Positions 6,447 to 14,587 are shown, numbered from the stretch's first letter. The stretch: 20,349 nucleotides of DNA from Brevibacillus sp. (GCA_029240815.1 JARDZO010000072.1:1-20349), one strand, 5' to 3'. The notes: a model not told the origin generated them from the sequence alone. Numbers and translations: made by a program.

Positions 6447-8504
6447 TTATTTTACTTCAATTGTCAGAGTCAAGGTCTGCTGCTTTTCTTCCTTGCCCGT
6501 TTTTTTCGTAGACGATCTTGTACTGTAAATCACTTGGCACGTGGAATAGCCCATGACGTTTGTCACTTTAATCTCGTAAACTCCCGGTTTACCATCCTGG
6601 AAATCGATGAATTGCTTCGCGTTCAAGGATTCAATGCCGTCTGCTTCTGCATTATCATCATCCTTATGGTAACGCTTCGGCTTTATCGTCGTGAGAACCT
6701 CGTCATTGAAGCTGATTTTCACTTCATTGCTGGATTCAATCGTGCCGCTACTGAACTCTTGCTCGGATCCGAGTAACGTTGTACTCTCTTCCCAGACTAG
6801 ATCTGGAACGTGAACATATCGGCGTTCCGTTTTACTCGTTTTATTTATAATGATGCGCTTCGTACCCTTGTATACCACATGGGTGGACAGAAGCTCCAGT
6901 TCTTTGAGATCATCCAGATCGCTTTTCGAGTCTATTACAATGCGATCACCGTCCCTATACTCCTTGCCCTTTTTGGTCACAAAGCGCATTGGGGTCGGAT
7001 AAGGAACCGTTCCCACATCGCCTGGGTCACAGACAAGTGAGGATGACACAGGCGGTAAATCCTCTATGACCTGAACATATCCGCACCACGATTGACGGGG
7101 CTCCCGTTTGCTATAGTAGTTGACTTTGTAGCGCCCCGGCTTGTAGCTGGACAGATCAAGTGCCGTATGGTCCCAATTGAGCTTGGAAGCATCCACTACA
7201 GCATTATCAACCGCCCAAACGCCGGGCCCCTCTTCATCATCCGCTTCGCTGCCAAACTCTACGTGATCAGCCGCTGTTGTCAGCCATATGAGATGGATAG
7301 GATTTTGGTATAGCTTTACGGTGACATCGGAGGAATATAGATTTCTTCGATCCACCATCATCGAAGACCGCTCGTTTCTCTGCATCATAACGTCCATAGT
7401 CGCTGTAGCGGTAGAAGGTCCGCACGCTTCCGGTGTACCAGGAACTTGAATCTGAATGGTGGAAGTCGTGTCCATCCACGCTGTGGTTGAGTCCGGTGAT
7501 TGATCCGGCTCGAACGTCACACTGATCTTCATACCCGCTAAAATTTCTGGAATGGCCACTTCAATGCTTTGCGAATTCGTAAGTGTCTGACCGGTACCGT
7601 TTACCCACCAACGTCCCGGGAATGGAGAGTAGAGCTGTACCTTGCTCGGAGCTTGGGTAGCGGTAATGATCTGGTTTTGGGAAAGCTTTTGTCCGGTGGC
7701 ATCCGTTCCCATATAGATCTCCGCTAACCCTACCTGAATCGTGACCATCCAGGGTGACAAACTGCCGTCATCCGGCGAAAACATAAGATCGTATTGACCG
7801 GTTTTTAACGATCCCGACGAAAAGACGGTCCCTGACACTGATCTCATTTCCGTATTGGTCGCTTTATTCGACAGCCTCCAAGTTCCAGGAATTTTACTGG
7901 TAAAGGTCTTTGAACCAAATACACCGAAAATCGCGCTAGTGCCTCCAGAAGGTATGGACTCCCCTGTCGCCTTTTCTCCCTCGTATATGTAAGGGTAATT
8001 CTGTGCTTCTACCTGAAAACGTACATTCACCGTGCTTTTTTGACCTTTCGCATCTGTCACGACGAAAGTCAACGTATGTAGACCGGCAGATAGCTGAGAG
8101 GAAGGGATGCTGAACCGCGGCACCTGCCATTTCAAAGCAGCTTGTGTTGCCTGCTTTTCTCCCCCAAAGGCTGTCAGTTCGACACCATCAAGGAGAACCT
8201 CGTTTCTGTTCACATTCGTACCGCTTCCGTACGTGGTTTGAGTGAGGTCAACATCTAGCGGAGTATCCGGCGGGAGAATAAACTCGTCATTTTTCACCCA
8301 ATTCCATCCTCCAGCCGTCAAGCCGACAACCTGGTAATCATTAAACACAATCATATCGTGAACCGGCTTCTGTACAGGCTTTGGCACCTGACTATTCCGC
8401 TTCATCGTTGTAGTCGCCCCCATGGCTGGCGAGACAGATAGACCTGACAGAAGGCTGCCAGTAGCCAGACACACTAAAAGCGCTGATACAACCCATTTTT
8501 TCAC
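6447..8504 (-). CDS. Large secreted protein with Ig-like repeats, function unknown
   Basis: A 685-residue exported protein. The N terminus MKKWVVSALLVCLATGSLL is a classic signal peptide with likely cleavage near SPAMGA (about residues 25-30); LLVC is not a good lipobox, so a lipoprotein is unlikely. The rest is beta-rich, with repeated PGxY/GxY strand ends such as LSAGLHTLTFVVTDAKG, SLKTGQYDLMFSP, YKPGRYKVNYYSK and GKPGVYEIKVTNVMG, suggesting several Ig-like or PKD-like modules. Four cysteines (ACGP, SWCGY, LVCDP, STCQV) could pair. No LPXTG or SLH anchor is present. I chose a GTG start with AGAGGA six bases ahead. A GTG twelve codons upstream, at 8540, has AGGAG only three bases away and would place charged residues before the signal peptide. 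It may act in adhesion or cell-surface binding, but this is a guess. Confidence 0.8.
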   Translation of the reverse strand: MKKWVVSALLVCLATGSLLSGLSVSPAMGATTTMKRNSQVPKPVQKPVHDMIVFNDYQVVGLTAGGWNWVKNDEFILPPDTPLDVDLTQTTYGSGTNVNRNEVLLDGVELTAFGGEKQATQAALKWQVPRFSIPSSQLSAGLHTLTFVVTDAKGQKSTVNVRFQVEAQNYPYIYEGEKATGESIPSGGTSAIFGVFGSKTFTSKIPGTWRLSNKATNTEMRSVSGTVFSSGSLKTGQYDLMFSPDDGSLSPWMVTIQVGLAEIYMGTDATGQKLSQNQIITATQAPSKVQLYSPFPGRWWVNGTGQTLTNSQSIEVAIPEILAGMKISVTFEPDQSPDSTTAWMDTTSTIQIQVPGTPEACGPSTATATMDVMMQRNERSSMMVDRRNLYSSDVTVKLYQNPIHLIWLTTAADHVEFGSEADDEEGPGVWAVDNAVVDASKLNWDHTALDLSSYKPGRYKVNYYSKREPRQSWCGYVQVIEDLPPVSSSLVCDPGDVGTVPYPTPMRFVTKKGKEYRDGDRIVIDSKSDLDDLKELELLSTHVVYKGTKRIIINKTSKTERRYVHVPDLVWEESTTLLGSEQEFSSGTIESSNEVKISFNDEVLTTIKPKRYHKDDDNAEADGIESLNAKQFIDFQDGKPGVYEIKVTNVMGYSTCQVIYSTRSSTKKTGKEEKQQTLTLTIEVK

Positions 8505-8728
8505 TTGATGTCCTCTCACTTTCTCTTTTTCATCGTTCACTTGCTCCTAATTCGACAAAATCAGCGTCTTCTCCTTTTTATTTCTTGACAAGAAAATGTT
8601 CCCTCGTTTCACTCAAGTTGACGCTACCAAGTCCGCCCGGGCATAGGCACAAACTATGCATTTTATAAGTTATATAGATTTGACGAATAGCTCTTAAGCT
8701 GGTAAAACAAGGGTAAGGAGGGATTGAC

Positions 8729-9523
8729 ATGAGTCAAACGAAACAGTGGGACGCGAGCCACTATGATGAAAAAATGAACTTTGTTTCCCATTATGGCAGA
8801 GGATTGATCGACTGGCTACAGCCTGTTTCAGGCGAGCGCATACTGGATCTCGGCTGCGGGACTGGCGATCTCACTGCAAAACTGGCGGAAAGCGGAGCAC
8901 GCGTCATGGGCTGTGATTTTTCCCCGGACATGATCGATGCCGCTCGCGACAAGTACCCTCAATTGTCTTTCGAAATTGCGGATGCTCATACGTTTCGTTC
9001 TGATGAGCAGTTTGATGCCATTTTCTCGAATGCAGCCCTTCACTGGATGCAGCAACCGGAAAAAGTCGCAGAGTCCGTATGGCTCGCTCTCACTCCAGGA
9101 GGTCGCTTTGTTGCTGAATTTGGAGGAAAAGGCAACTGTGAACAAGTCGTTGCCGCTCTGCGTGTCGCCCTTGGACAGATAGGCATATCTGCGGACGAGA
9201 GGTTTCCCTGGTACTTTCCGAGTATCGGAGAATATACATCCCTTTTGGAACGCCAAGGCTTTCGGGTCGTTCTGTCCTCGCATTTTGATCGCCCTACTCT
9301 CATGCCTGACGGGGATGGTGGACTGCGGCATTGGCTGAACTCTTTTTGCAGTCCCTTTTTCATCGGATTATCCGAACGGGAAATCGATGAAACATGCTCT
9401 GCCGTCAGTGAATTTGCGCGTCCCACGCTATTTCGAGACGGCCAGTGGTTCGTTGACTACAAACGTATCCGCGTCATCGCACAAAAAGAAGAACCAGCAG
9501 ATCATTCAGGGGGACATCTATGA
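8729..9523 (+). CDS. Class I SAM-dependent methyltransferase
   Basis: A 264-residue Rossmann-fold methyltransferase. Motif I is ERILDLGCGTGDLTAKL (36-52), the SAM-ribose acidic residue is D63 in GCDFSPDMID, motif II is FEIADAHTF (81-89), and the post-II region NAALHWMQQPEKV is typical of trans-aconitate-methyltransferase-like and UbiE-like small-molecule methyltransferases. The C-terminal 130 residues would form the substrate lid. The substrate cannot be read from sequence. AAGGAGGG lies seven bases before the ATG. The upstream gap of about 225 bp to the divergent secreted-protein gene holds AT-rich DNA, but I could not settle on a promoter. Its stop overlaps the start of the next gene in ATGA, so the two are translationally coupled and probably work together. 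Confidence 0.9.
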   Translation: MSQTKQWDASHYDEKMNFVSHYGRGLIDWLQPVSGERILDLGCGTGDLTAKLAESGARVMGCDFSPDMIDAARDKYPQLSFEIADAHTFRSDEQFDAIFSNAALHWMQQPEKVAESVWLALTPGGRFVAEFGGKGNCEQVVAALRVALGQIGISADERFPWYFPSIGEYTSLLERQGFRVVLSSHFDRPTLMPDGDGGLRHWLNSFCSPFFIGLSEREIDETCSAVSEFARPTLFRDGQWFVDYKRIRVIAQKEEPADHSGGHL

Positions 9524-10191
9524 CACGAATCGCTTGTTTGCACGGCCATCACTCGAATATATCCTTGCTCGATCATGCTTTTTCTCCCTGGACTGTTGAG
9601 CTGGTGCATTATGTAGATCCTGGCTTGCTGTTGCAAAACGGTGGGACGTGCCCGCCTACAAAGGAACAGGCGCATGACAAGCTGAGAAGCCAACTCTCAT
9701 GGATGCAAGCTTGTTCGCCTGATGCGATCGTCATCACCTGCACACAGTACGCCGCCAGCTTAACGGCCGAAGACGAAGCTTCTATGAATATACCTGTCTT
9801 TACCATCGATGGACCTTTCTTTGACGAAGTGGCGCAACGGCTAGGCCCACAAGCCTTGCTGTTCTCCAATCCCGCTACTGTGACACCAACCATGAATCGA
9901 TTGTGGGAGCATGCATCCGTTCTTGGATTAATGCCCCGGATCGAAATTCACTTGGCGGACGGAGCATTTGACCTGATCATGGCCAACAAACAACAGGCCT
10001 ACTATGATGCTATATGGGGCGCATTGCAAACTCTCTGCGACACCCATCCCTCTGATTCTCTGGCGGTTGCCCAGCTGTCCATGGTGCCTGTCGCCCACGA
10101 TTTTACCCGCGAGAGCGGCATTCCCATTACTCACCCTCTGCAAAGTCTGACGGAACGGATGGTCCAAACGCTTCAACTATCTCAAAAATAA
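9520..10191 (+). CDS. Asp/Glu racemase-like protein lacking the second cysteine
   Basis: A 223-residue cytoplasmic protein with the layout of the aspartate/glutamate/hydantoin racemase superfamily: an N-terminal strand IACLHGHH, then PDAIVITCTQYAAS (67-80) with C74 where the first catalytic cysteine is expected, IPVFTIDGPFFDEV, and a second half repeating the pattern at DSLAVAQLSMVPVA. In active two-base racemases the second half carries a Cys in a CTH motif; here the equivalent is AQLSM. This suggests a one-cysteine decarboxylase or isomerase-like reaction, or a non-racemase function. Fold assignment is from pattern only. It overlaps the methyltransferase by four bases, with AGGGGGA six bases before its ATG. 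The unit ends at a strong terminator. Confidence 0.7.
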   Translation: MTRIACLHGHHSNISLLDHAFSPWTVELVHYVDPGLLLQNGGTCPPTKEQAHDKLRSQLSWMQACSPDAIVITCTQYAASLTAEDEASMNIPVFTIDGPFFDEVAQRLGPQALLFSNPATVTPTMNRLWEHASVLGLMPRIEIHLADGAFDLIMANKQQAYYDAIWGALQTLCDTHPSDSLAVAQLSMVPVAHDFTRESGIPITHPLQSLTERMVQTLQLSQK

Positions 10192-10212
10192 TGGAATGCC
10201 TGCCCAAGAAGA

Positions 10213-10262
10213 ATCCCCGGCTCACATGTGTCTGATCACGCATGCAACCCGGGGATGTTTTT
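10213..10262 (+). terminator. Terminator between the racemase-like gene and the export operon
   Basis: ATCCCCGG (10213-10220) pairs with CCGGGGAT (10249-10256), followed by GTTTTT. The 28-base loop contains CATG-based pairing that could form an inner hairpin. It suits the plus-strand methyltransferase unit; on the minus strand the tail is TTCTTCTT, so it may also serve the converging adaptor gene. Confidence 0.8.
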
Positions 10263-10285
10263 CATCTGTCTATGATTGGCCTGAT

Positions 10286-11800
10286 CTAGGCGTTGGTCAT
10301 CAGCACTTCTGCGCCTTCTTCTAAACCGCCTTTAATTTCAATAAACTCTGTACCTTCTACGCCAATCTCCACTTCTTTTGGCGTCGGTTCGCCAGTACCA
10401 GGACCTTTTATCATGACGGTACCCTTGCCTTCCTCCATCACTTCTACGGCATTCAACGGGAGTCGTTTCACATTGTCCTTTTGCTCCACGTAAATATCGC
10501 AGTCTCCTGTCATTCCATGCTTCATTTCCGATGTTTCACTCAGTTCTACCTTTACGGCAAATCGAACTGCCTTGTCTTCTTTTGTACCTTCTTTTGGAAT
10601 CTCGATGACTTTACCTTTGAATGGACGGTTACCAAAAGCAGTCACATACACATCCACGATTTGCCCCATCTTGATCGCAGGAATATCGATTTCGTCTACG
10701 GCTGCCATAAAGTAGACCGAAGTGGCGTCCATAATCACGACTGCGGGCTCACCAGAGGATGGTGTCTCTCCCTCTTTTACATTGAGCTTGGTGATCACAC
10801 CGTTAATGGGTGCCTCCACCTGCTTTTTCGCGATCTCTCGCTTCTTTTGTTCCATTGTCAGCAACGATTCTTTGAGAGCCAACTCTTTTTCCCGCAGTTC
10901 GAGATCAGATGCCGTCATATCCATTTTGAACAGCAGCTGTCCTGCTTTGATCTCGTCATCTTTCTCAATTTCTACTTTTCCGATCTTCCCATGGGTACCA
11001 GCCAGAATTTCCATTTCATCAGGGAGCTCGAAAGGCGTAGCCATCTGACTCGCGTACAGCACTCCCTTGGCATCCGTATACTGGACTTCACCCATATCCC
11101 CAACGTAGAGAGCCCCTGGCTTTTTCACGAGCACCTCGACGTTGTGCACACCTCCGACCCCTTTTTCCTTTTGTCCTACCAGGTCGATATCCGTGATCGT
11201 ACCATCGACGAAATAGAGGGAGGCGGTAATAAAAATCTTTACCTTTTGACCGATGCGAAACTGCTCTGCTTCATAGGCGCTAAACTTACCTGTGATTTTC
11301 AAATAGTCCGTATTGGTCAGCTTCGCTACGACGGAATCAGGCGTAACCGTATCGCCCTCTTTGACCATTACTTCCTTGATCTTCCCAATTTTATCTGCCA
11401 GGATCTGATCCTTCTTATTCTTTAGCTCATCCAGTTCTTTTTTGGCACGCAGAATACTTAACTCCTGTTTCTGCATTTCCAGTTGGGCGTCTGTGCTGTC
11501 GACCGTAAACAGGACGTCTCCCTTTTTCACCGACTGTCCTTCCTTCACCAGCAGACGCTCTACCTTTCCGCTGATTTCCGGCTTTACTTCTTCCCGAGCT
11601 TTTGCCTCGACGGAACCGGATGAAAAGATCGTCTTTTTTACTTCGCCCACATCGACAGTTGCCGTTGGAAAGGATGGCTGCTCCGGAGGTTGTTCTTCGG
11701 CTGCAACATCTTTTGCTTTCCATGTAGTGTAGCCGTAATATCCGCCTCCTCCCAAAACGACCACAACTGCCGCTAGAATGATCCACTTTTTCTTTTTCAT
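10286..11800 (-). CDS. Efflux adaptor (membrane fusion protein) with duplicated core
   Basis: A 504-residue HlyD/MacA/YknX-type adaptor, last gene of a three-gene ABC export operon. MKKKKW plus a hydrophobic segment (6-25) gives an N-terminal membrane anchor. Four half-lipoyl motifs are visible: ISGKVERLLVKEGQSVKKGD (76-95), IGKIKEVMVKEGDTV (138-152), HGKIGKVEIEKDDEIKAGQ (270-288) and INGVITKLNVKEGE (332-345). Charged helices separate motifs 1 and 2 (102-135) and motifs 3 and 4 (295-329). A beta-barrel-like stretch follows each pair (about 164-245 and 360-440), with a membrane-proximal domain after 445. Typical YknX proteins have one such core and about 380 residues, so this looks like a tandem duplication. 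GAGGAA lies before the ATG, and 20 bases separate it from the permease. Confidence 0.88.
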   Translation of the reverse strand: MKKKKWIILAAVVVVLGGGGYYGYTTWKAKDVAAEEQPPEQPSFPTATVDVGEVKKTIFSSGSVEAKAREEVKPEISGKVERLLVKEGQSVKKGDVLFTVDSTDAQLEMQKQELSILRAKKELDELKNKKDQILADKIGKIKEVMVKEGDTVTPDSVVAKLTNTDYLKITGKFSAYEAEQFRIGQKVKIFITASLYFVDGTITDIDLVGQKEKGVGGVHNVEVLVKKPGALYVGDMGEVQYTDAKGVLYASQMATPFELPDEMEILAGTHGKIGKVEIEKDDEIKAGQLLFKMDMTASDLELREKELALKESLLTMEQKKREIAKKQVEAPINGVITKLNVKEGETPSSGEPAVVIMDATSVYFMAAVDEIDIPAIKMGQIVDVYVTAFGNRPFKGKVIEIPKEGTKEDKAVRFAVKVELSETSEMKHGMTGDCDIYVEQKDNVKRLPLNAVEVMEEGKGTVMIKGPGTGEPTPKEVEIGVEGTEFIEIKGGLEEGAEVLMTNA

Positions 11801-11820
11801 GTCTCGTTCCTCACATTTCC

Positions 11821-13272
11821 TTATTCAGATCGGATCGCCTGCAGGGCACTCAAGCGGGAAGCTCGAATTGCAGGGAAAATGCCTGCCAATAAACCAATGA
11901 CAAAAGAGAAACCGATGGCGAACAGAGCCAACCAACCTGGGATGACCGCAAGCTTTGCTGCCACCTCACCTTCTCCACCCCCGCCATATCCCATATTCAA
12001 GCTATCCATGAGTCCGCCTGCCGAACCGAAGTAGTTCACGAGCTCGACTGCTCCCCAGGCCAATCCGAGCCCGGTTAATCCACCGATTAGCCCAATAAAT
12101 CCGGATTCCATTAAAAACAGCCAGCGAATATTGAGCACCGTAGCTCCGATTACTTTCATAATGCCGATTTCCTTTGTCCGCTCCAAAATGGACATGATCA
12201 TCGTATTGACGATCCCGATCGTCGCAACCAGCAGGGAAATCGCCGCAATCCCGCCGAGTACGATTTGGATGACAAAGAAGAACTTGTTGATCGTTTCCAG
12301 CTCACGTGCTGGAGACCAGACTTCATAGCCTTTCTCTTTTAAAGCTTTGACGACGCCTTCCACTTTTTCACGCGACTCGACTTTGACCGTCAATTGATCG
12401 AATTCGAAGTGATCCTGCTTTGCCTGTTCGCGTGTGCGTCTCACGGAGCCATCCGAGGAATCATCCCCTCTGCTGCGGTTGACCCATTCGTTTAGCTCCT
12501 TCACCACGCTGATCGGAACATAGACGGCTTGGGAATAACGCTGGTTGTCTGATTTTTGCAATTGGCCCACAACCCGGACACGCAATTCCTTTTTCTCGTA
12601 CTTCGGTTCATCGTCTACGTGATACTCTCGAGTCAAGACGATAGTCGCAGCCTTATCCACAAGGCTTATCGGTGCCGGCGCACCTCCTCCCATGTCAGGC
12701 TGCGGCATGGTGGCAGCTCCCTTGTTCCTGGCTTCGACGTTGCTTCGTCGCGCCTCTCTTTTTTCTTTCTCCACGTCGCGCATCTCCCGCGGCACATCAT
12801 AGGCGATGACGACCTCTTGCGGAGAACCGGTTAAATAGCTCCCCTTGTCCACATCATTTTTGCGATAGGAAGCAGATTCGTTGACATCAACCCCGATCAG
12901 CTCCACATACCCTTCCCTGCGTCCTACCTTTAATTTGGCCTGCTCCTGGAGGCGTTTGACCGGCATGACTGCCGCGATGCCCGGGATTTTCTTCAGTTCC
13001 TGGACTGCCTCCATGTTCAGCTTTTTCCGTTCATCGTCCGGAATGACGCGGTCTTCTTCGGGAATGTAGTACATCGGCTCCACGTCCATCTCCGTCAGAT
13101 TCCCGAAGTTTTCCAAGCTTTTTACCGCATTTTCCTTCAATCCGAGACTCAACGCGATCATCGCAACAATCGCAGCTGTTCCAATCATGACCCCTACCGA
13201 AGTGAGTGCTGTACGCAGTTTCATGCGCCACAAGTTTCGCCAGACAATGCGAAAAGAATCCATTACTTTCAC
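11821..13272 (-). CDS. MacB/FtsX-type ABC transporter permease
   Basis: A 483-residue permease of the MacB family, which forms a homodimer with an ATPase and drives export through an adaptor. The topology is clear: TM1 about 22-44, a large extracytoplasmic domain (about 45-328), then TM2 331-357, TM3 388-412 and TM4 445-466. The conserved coupling segment ILERTKEIGIMKVIGAT (362-378) follows TM2, and PAIRASRLSALQAIRSE ends the protein. The extracytoplasmic domain carries an unusual low-complexity insert, a charged run around 166-184 followed by MPQPDMGGGAPAPISL (189-204), and a glycine-rich stretch at 428-434 before TM4. The start is a GTG with GAGGTG seven bases ahead; an ATG three codons later is possible. 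The closest known system is YknXYZ. Substrate unknown. Confidence 0.92.
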   Translation of the reverse strand: MKVMDSFRIVWRNLWRMKLRTALTSVGVMIGTAAIVAMIALSLGLKENAVKSLENFGNLTEMDVEPMYYIPEEDRVIPDDERKKLNMEAVQELKKIPGIAAVMPVKRLQEQAKLKVGRREGYVELIGVDVNESASYRKNDVDKGSYLTGSPQEVVIAYDVPREMRDVEKEKREARRSNVEARNKGAATMPQPDMGGGAPAPISLVDKAATIVLTREYHVDDEPKYEKKELRVRVVGQLQKSDNQRYSQAVYVPISVVKELNEWVNRSRGDDSSDGSVRRTREQAKQDHFEFDQLTVKVESREKVEGVVKALKEKGYEVWSPARELETINKFFFVIQIVLGGIAAISLLVATIGIVNTMIMSILERTKEIGIMKVIGATVLNIRWLFLMESGFIGLIGGLTGLGLAWGAVELVNYFGSAGGLMDSLNMGYGGGGEGEVAAKLAVIPGWLALFAIGFSFVIGLLAGIFPAIRASRLSALQAIRSE

Positions 13273-13295
13273 AAACGTTCACCTCATACCCTCTG

Positions 13296-13997
13296 CTACG
13301 CTGGTCTTGTCCTTTTTTGTACGACTCTTCCGTCCTGTAAATAAATGACCCGGTCCGATTGTTCGGCTACCTCTTGCTCATGGGTAACGATGATGAACGT
13401 AGTTCCGTTTTCCTTGTTCATTTGCCGCATGAGGTTCAGAATCTCTTGTTCTGTCTTGCTGTCCAGATTGCCTGTCGGCTCATCCGCCAAAATGATGCCC
13501 GGTTGGTTGACCAAGGCTCGCGCAATACTGACGCGCTGCTGTTGTCCGCCGCTCAGCTCGTTTGGTTTGTGATCGAGCCGACCCGTAAGACCCACTCGCT
13601 CGAGAATTTCAGTCGCTCGCTCGCGCCTCTTTCGAACACTCTCGCCAGCAAAAATTAATGGCAGCTCTACGTTTTCCAAGGCAGTCAAATTGGGCAGTAA
13701 ATTGTAGGACTGAAAAATAAATCCCATACTCTTACGGCGAAACAAGCACAACTCGTTTTCGCTGTAACGCGAAATTTCTTCACCGCTGACCATCACACTG
13801 CCTTCGTCCGGCTTGGTCAAACCTGCCAACAAGTTCAACAAAGTCGATTTGCCAGACCCTGATGACCCGCACAGGGCAACAAACTCTCCCTGATTAATGT
13901 GCAGGTTAATGTCAAACAGCACGGGCACCTTAATTTTTCCAGTACCGTAACTGTGGTTGACCTGCGTCACTGTCAGCTCTCCCGTTGCATTTACCAT
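13296..13997 (-). CDS. MacB/LolD-type ABC transporter ATP-binding protein
   Basis: A 233-residue ABC ATPase and first gene of the export operon. It has Walker A GSSGSGKST (44-52), a Q-loop in FIFQSYNLLPNLT (93-105), signature LSGGQQQR (148-155), Walker B IILADEPTG (168-176) and the switch His in IVTHEQE (about 206). The NLLPNLTALENVELPL stretch is characteristic of the MacB/LolD/YknY group. I start it at MVNATGELTV. An in-frame frame continues 38 codons farther upstream, but those ATGs lack ribosome sites and the longer version exceeds the family length; GAGGTG lies about 11 bases before the chosen ATG, somewhat far. It should bind the permease on the cytoplasmic side. No clear promoter was found in the 220 bp upstream. 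Confidence 0.93.
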   Translation of the reverse strand: MVNATGELTVTQVNHSYGTGKIKVPVLFDINLHINQGEFVALCGSSGSGKSTLLNLLAGLTKPDEGSVMVSGEEISRYSENELCLFRRKSMGFIFQSYNLLPNLTALENVELPLIFAGESVRKRRERATEILERVGLTGRLDHKPNELSGGQQQRVSIARALVNQPGIILADEPTGNLDSKTEQEILNLMRQMNKENGTTFIIVTHEQEVAEQSDRVIYLQDGRVVQKRTRPA

Positions 13998-14173
13998 CTC
14001 TGCTACGCACCTCATCACTTGGTCAAAATGAAAATTTTGGATACTCCTCATTCTAAAGACGTAGCTGTGGAAAAAACGTAACAGGTCGATGGGAACATTT
14101 TTGACGTTCACACAGATGCAACATGTTCTTCAAAATAATGTAACAAACCCATAACCTTCTACGTATTACTCAT

Positions 14174-14182
14174 TGATACAAT
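14174..14182 (+). promoter_or_regulatory. Candidate extended -10 promoter for the 56-aa gene
   Basis: TGATACAAT carries a TGn extension and a five-of-six -10 hexamer (14177-14182), 35 bases before the ATG of the small gene. No convincing -35 is present, which extended -10 promoters often tolerate. Confidence 0.5.
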
Positions 14183-14217
14183 AACAGTGTGAAGAAAACA
14201 CGAGAGGGCAGATAAAG

Positions 14218-14388
14218 ATGACAATCTATCGTTTTTTATTCGAAACCGCCACAAAAAAATGGGTTGAGATCATCAAGGCACCCAGCATGTTTGAAGCCGC
14301 AAAGCAAGCCAAGCAGCTCGCATCCAAGCGCTCCAAGTCCATGTCTACGTCCATCAGCTTCTCCTTTCATCACGCCGCTTCCCTGTAA
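14218..14388 (+). CDS. Hypothetical 56-aa protein in its own transcription unit
   Basis: A small basic protein that begins MTIYRFLFETATKKWVEII, continues APSMFEAAKQAKQLASKRSK and ends with a serine/histidine-rich tail STSISFSFHHAASL. The middle is likely an amphipathic helix with many lysines. There is no signal peptide or membrane segment. AGAGGG lies nine bases before the ATG, a candidate extended -10 promoter lies 35 bases upstream, and a strong intrinsic terminator begins 22 bases after the stop. Having all the parts of a free-standing gene makes it credible despite its size. It lies divergently to the ABC exporter operon. I do not recognise the family. It could be a small DNA- or membrane-binding protein, but nothing in the sequence decides. 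Confidence 0.7.
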   Translation: MTIYRFLFETATKKWVEIIKAPSMFEAAKQAKQLASKRSKSMSTSISFSFHHAASL

Positions 14389-14410
14389 ATAAATGGATCC
14401 AGCTGTTGAC

Positions 14411-14445
14411 AACCGCTCCTCCGCAATCCGGAGTGCGGTTTTTTT
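14411..14445 (+). terminator. Terminator of the 56-aa gene
   Basis: AACCGC plus CTCCG (14411-14423) pair with CGGAG plus GCGGTT (14429-14440) around small internal loops, followed by seven T residues. A textbook intrinsic terminator on the plus strand. Confidence 0.9.
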
Positions 14446-14464
14446 GTATTTAACGGGGATATTA

Positions 14465-14493
14465 TTGACACCGCCGTATTTTTCCTTTTCAAT
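14465..14493 (+). promoter_or_regulatory. Candidate sigma-A promoter for pdxK
   Basis: A perfect -35, TTGACA (14465-14470), is followed after 17 bases by TTCAAT (14488-14493), a four-of-six -10. The predicted start near 14500 gives pdxK a leader of about 88 bases. Confidence 0.55.
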
Positions 14494-14507
14494 AGAGGTA
14501 GTGCATG

Positions 14508-14522
14508 ACAGTGCAGTACAGT
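14508..14522 (+). repeat. Triple tandem CAGT pentamer in the pdxK leader
   Basis: ACAGT, GCAGT and ACAGT follow each other without gaps just downstream of the predicted pdxK transcription start, flanked by GCAT (14503-14506) and ATGC (14523-14526). The position would suit a repressor site; it could be chance. Confidence 0.35.
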
Positions 14523-14587
14523 ATGCGTAAGACGTATCCTATCGGGTGTTGTACATTTCTACACGACAACAAAGGGAGATAATGAAC

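Noticed and set aside
8680..8708. TTGACG plus TAAAAC with 17-base spacing as promoter of the methyltransferase
   Set aside because: Transcription would begin at or inside the ribosome binding site, leaving no usable leader.
10481..11425. 314-codon plus-strand open frame across the adaptor gene
   Set aside because: Antisense to the well-supported adaptor; His/Phe/Cys-rich composition and no recognisable motif, so it is a shadow frame.
13998..14111. N-terminal extension of the ABC ATPase
   Set aside because: The extension has no ribosome site, no resemblance to the family, and makes the protein longer than MacB/LolD-type ATPases; it is treated as leader DNA.
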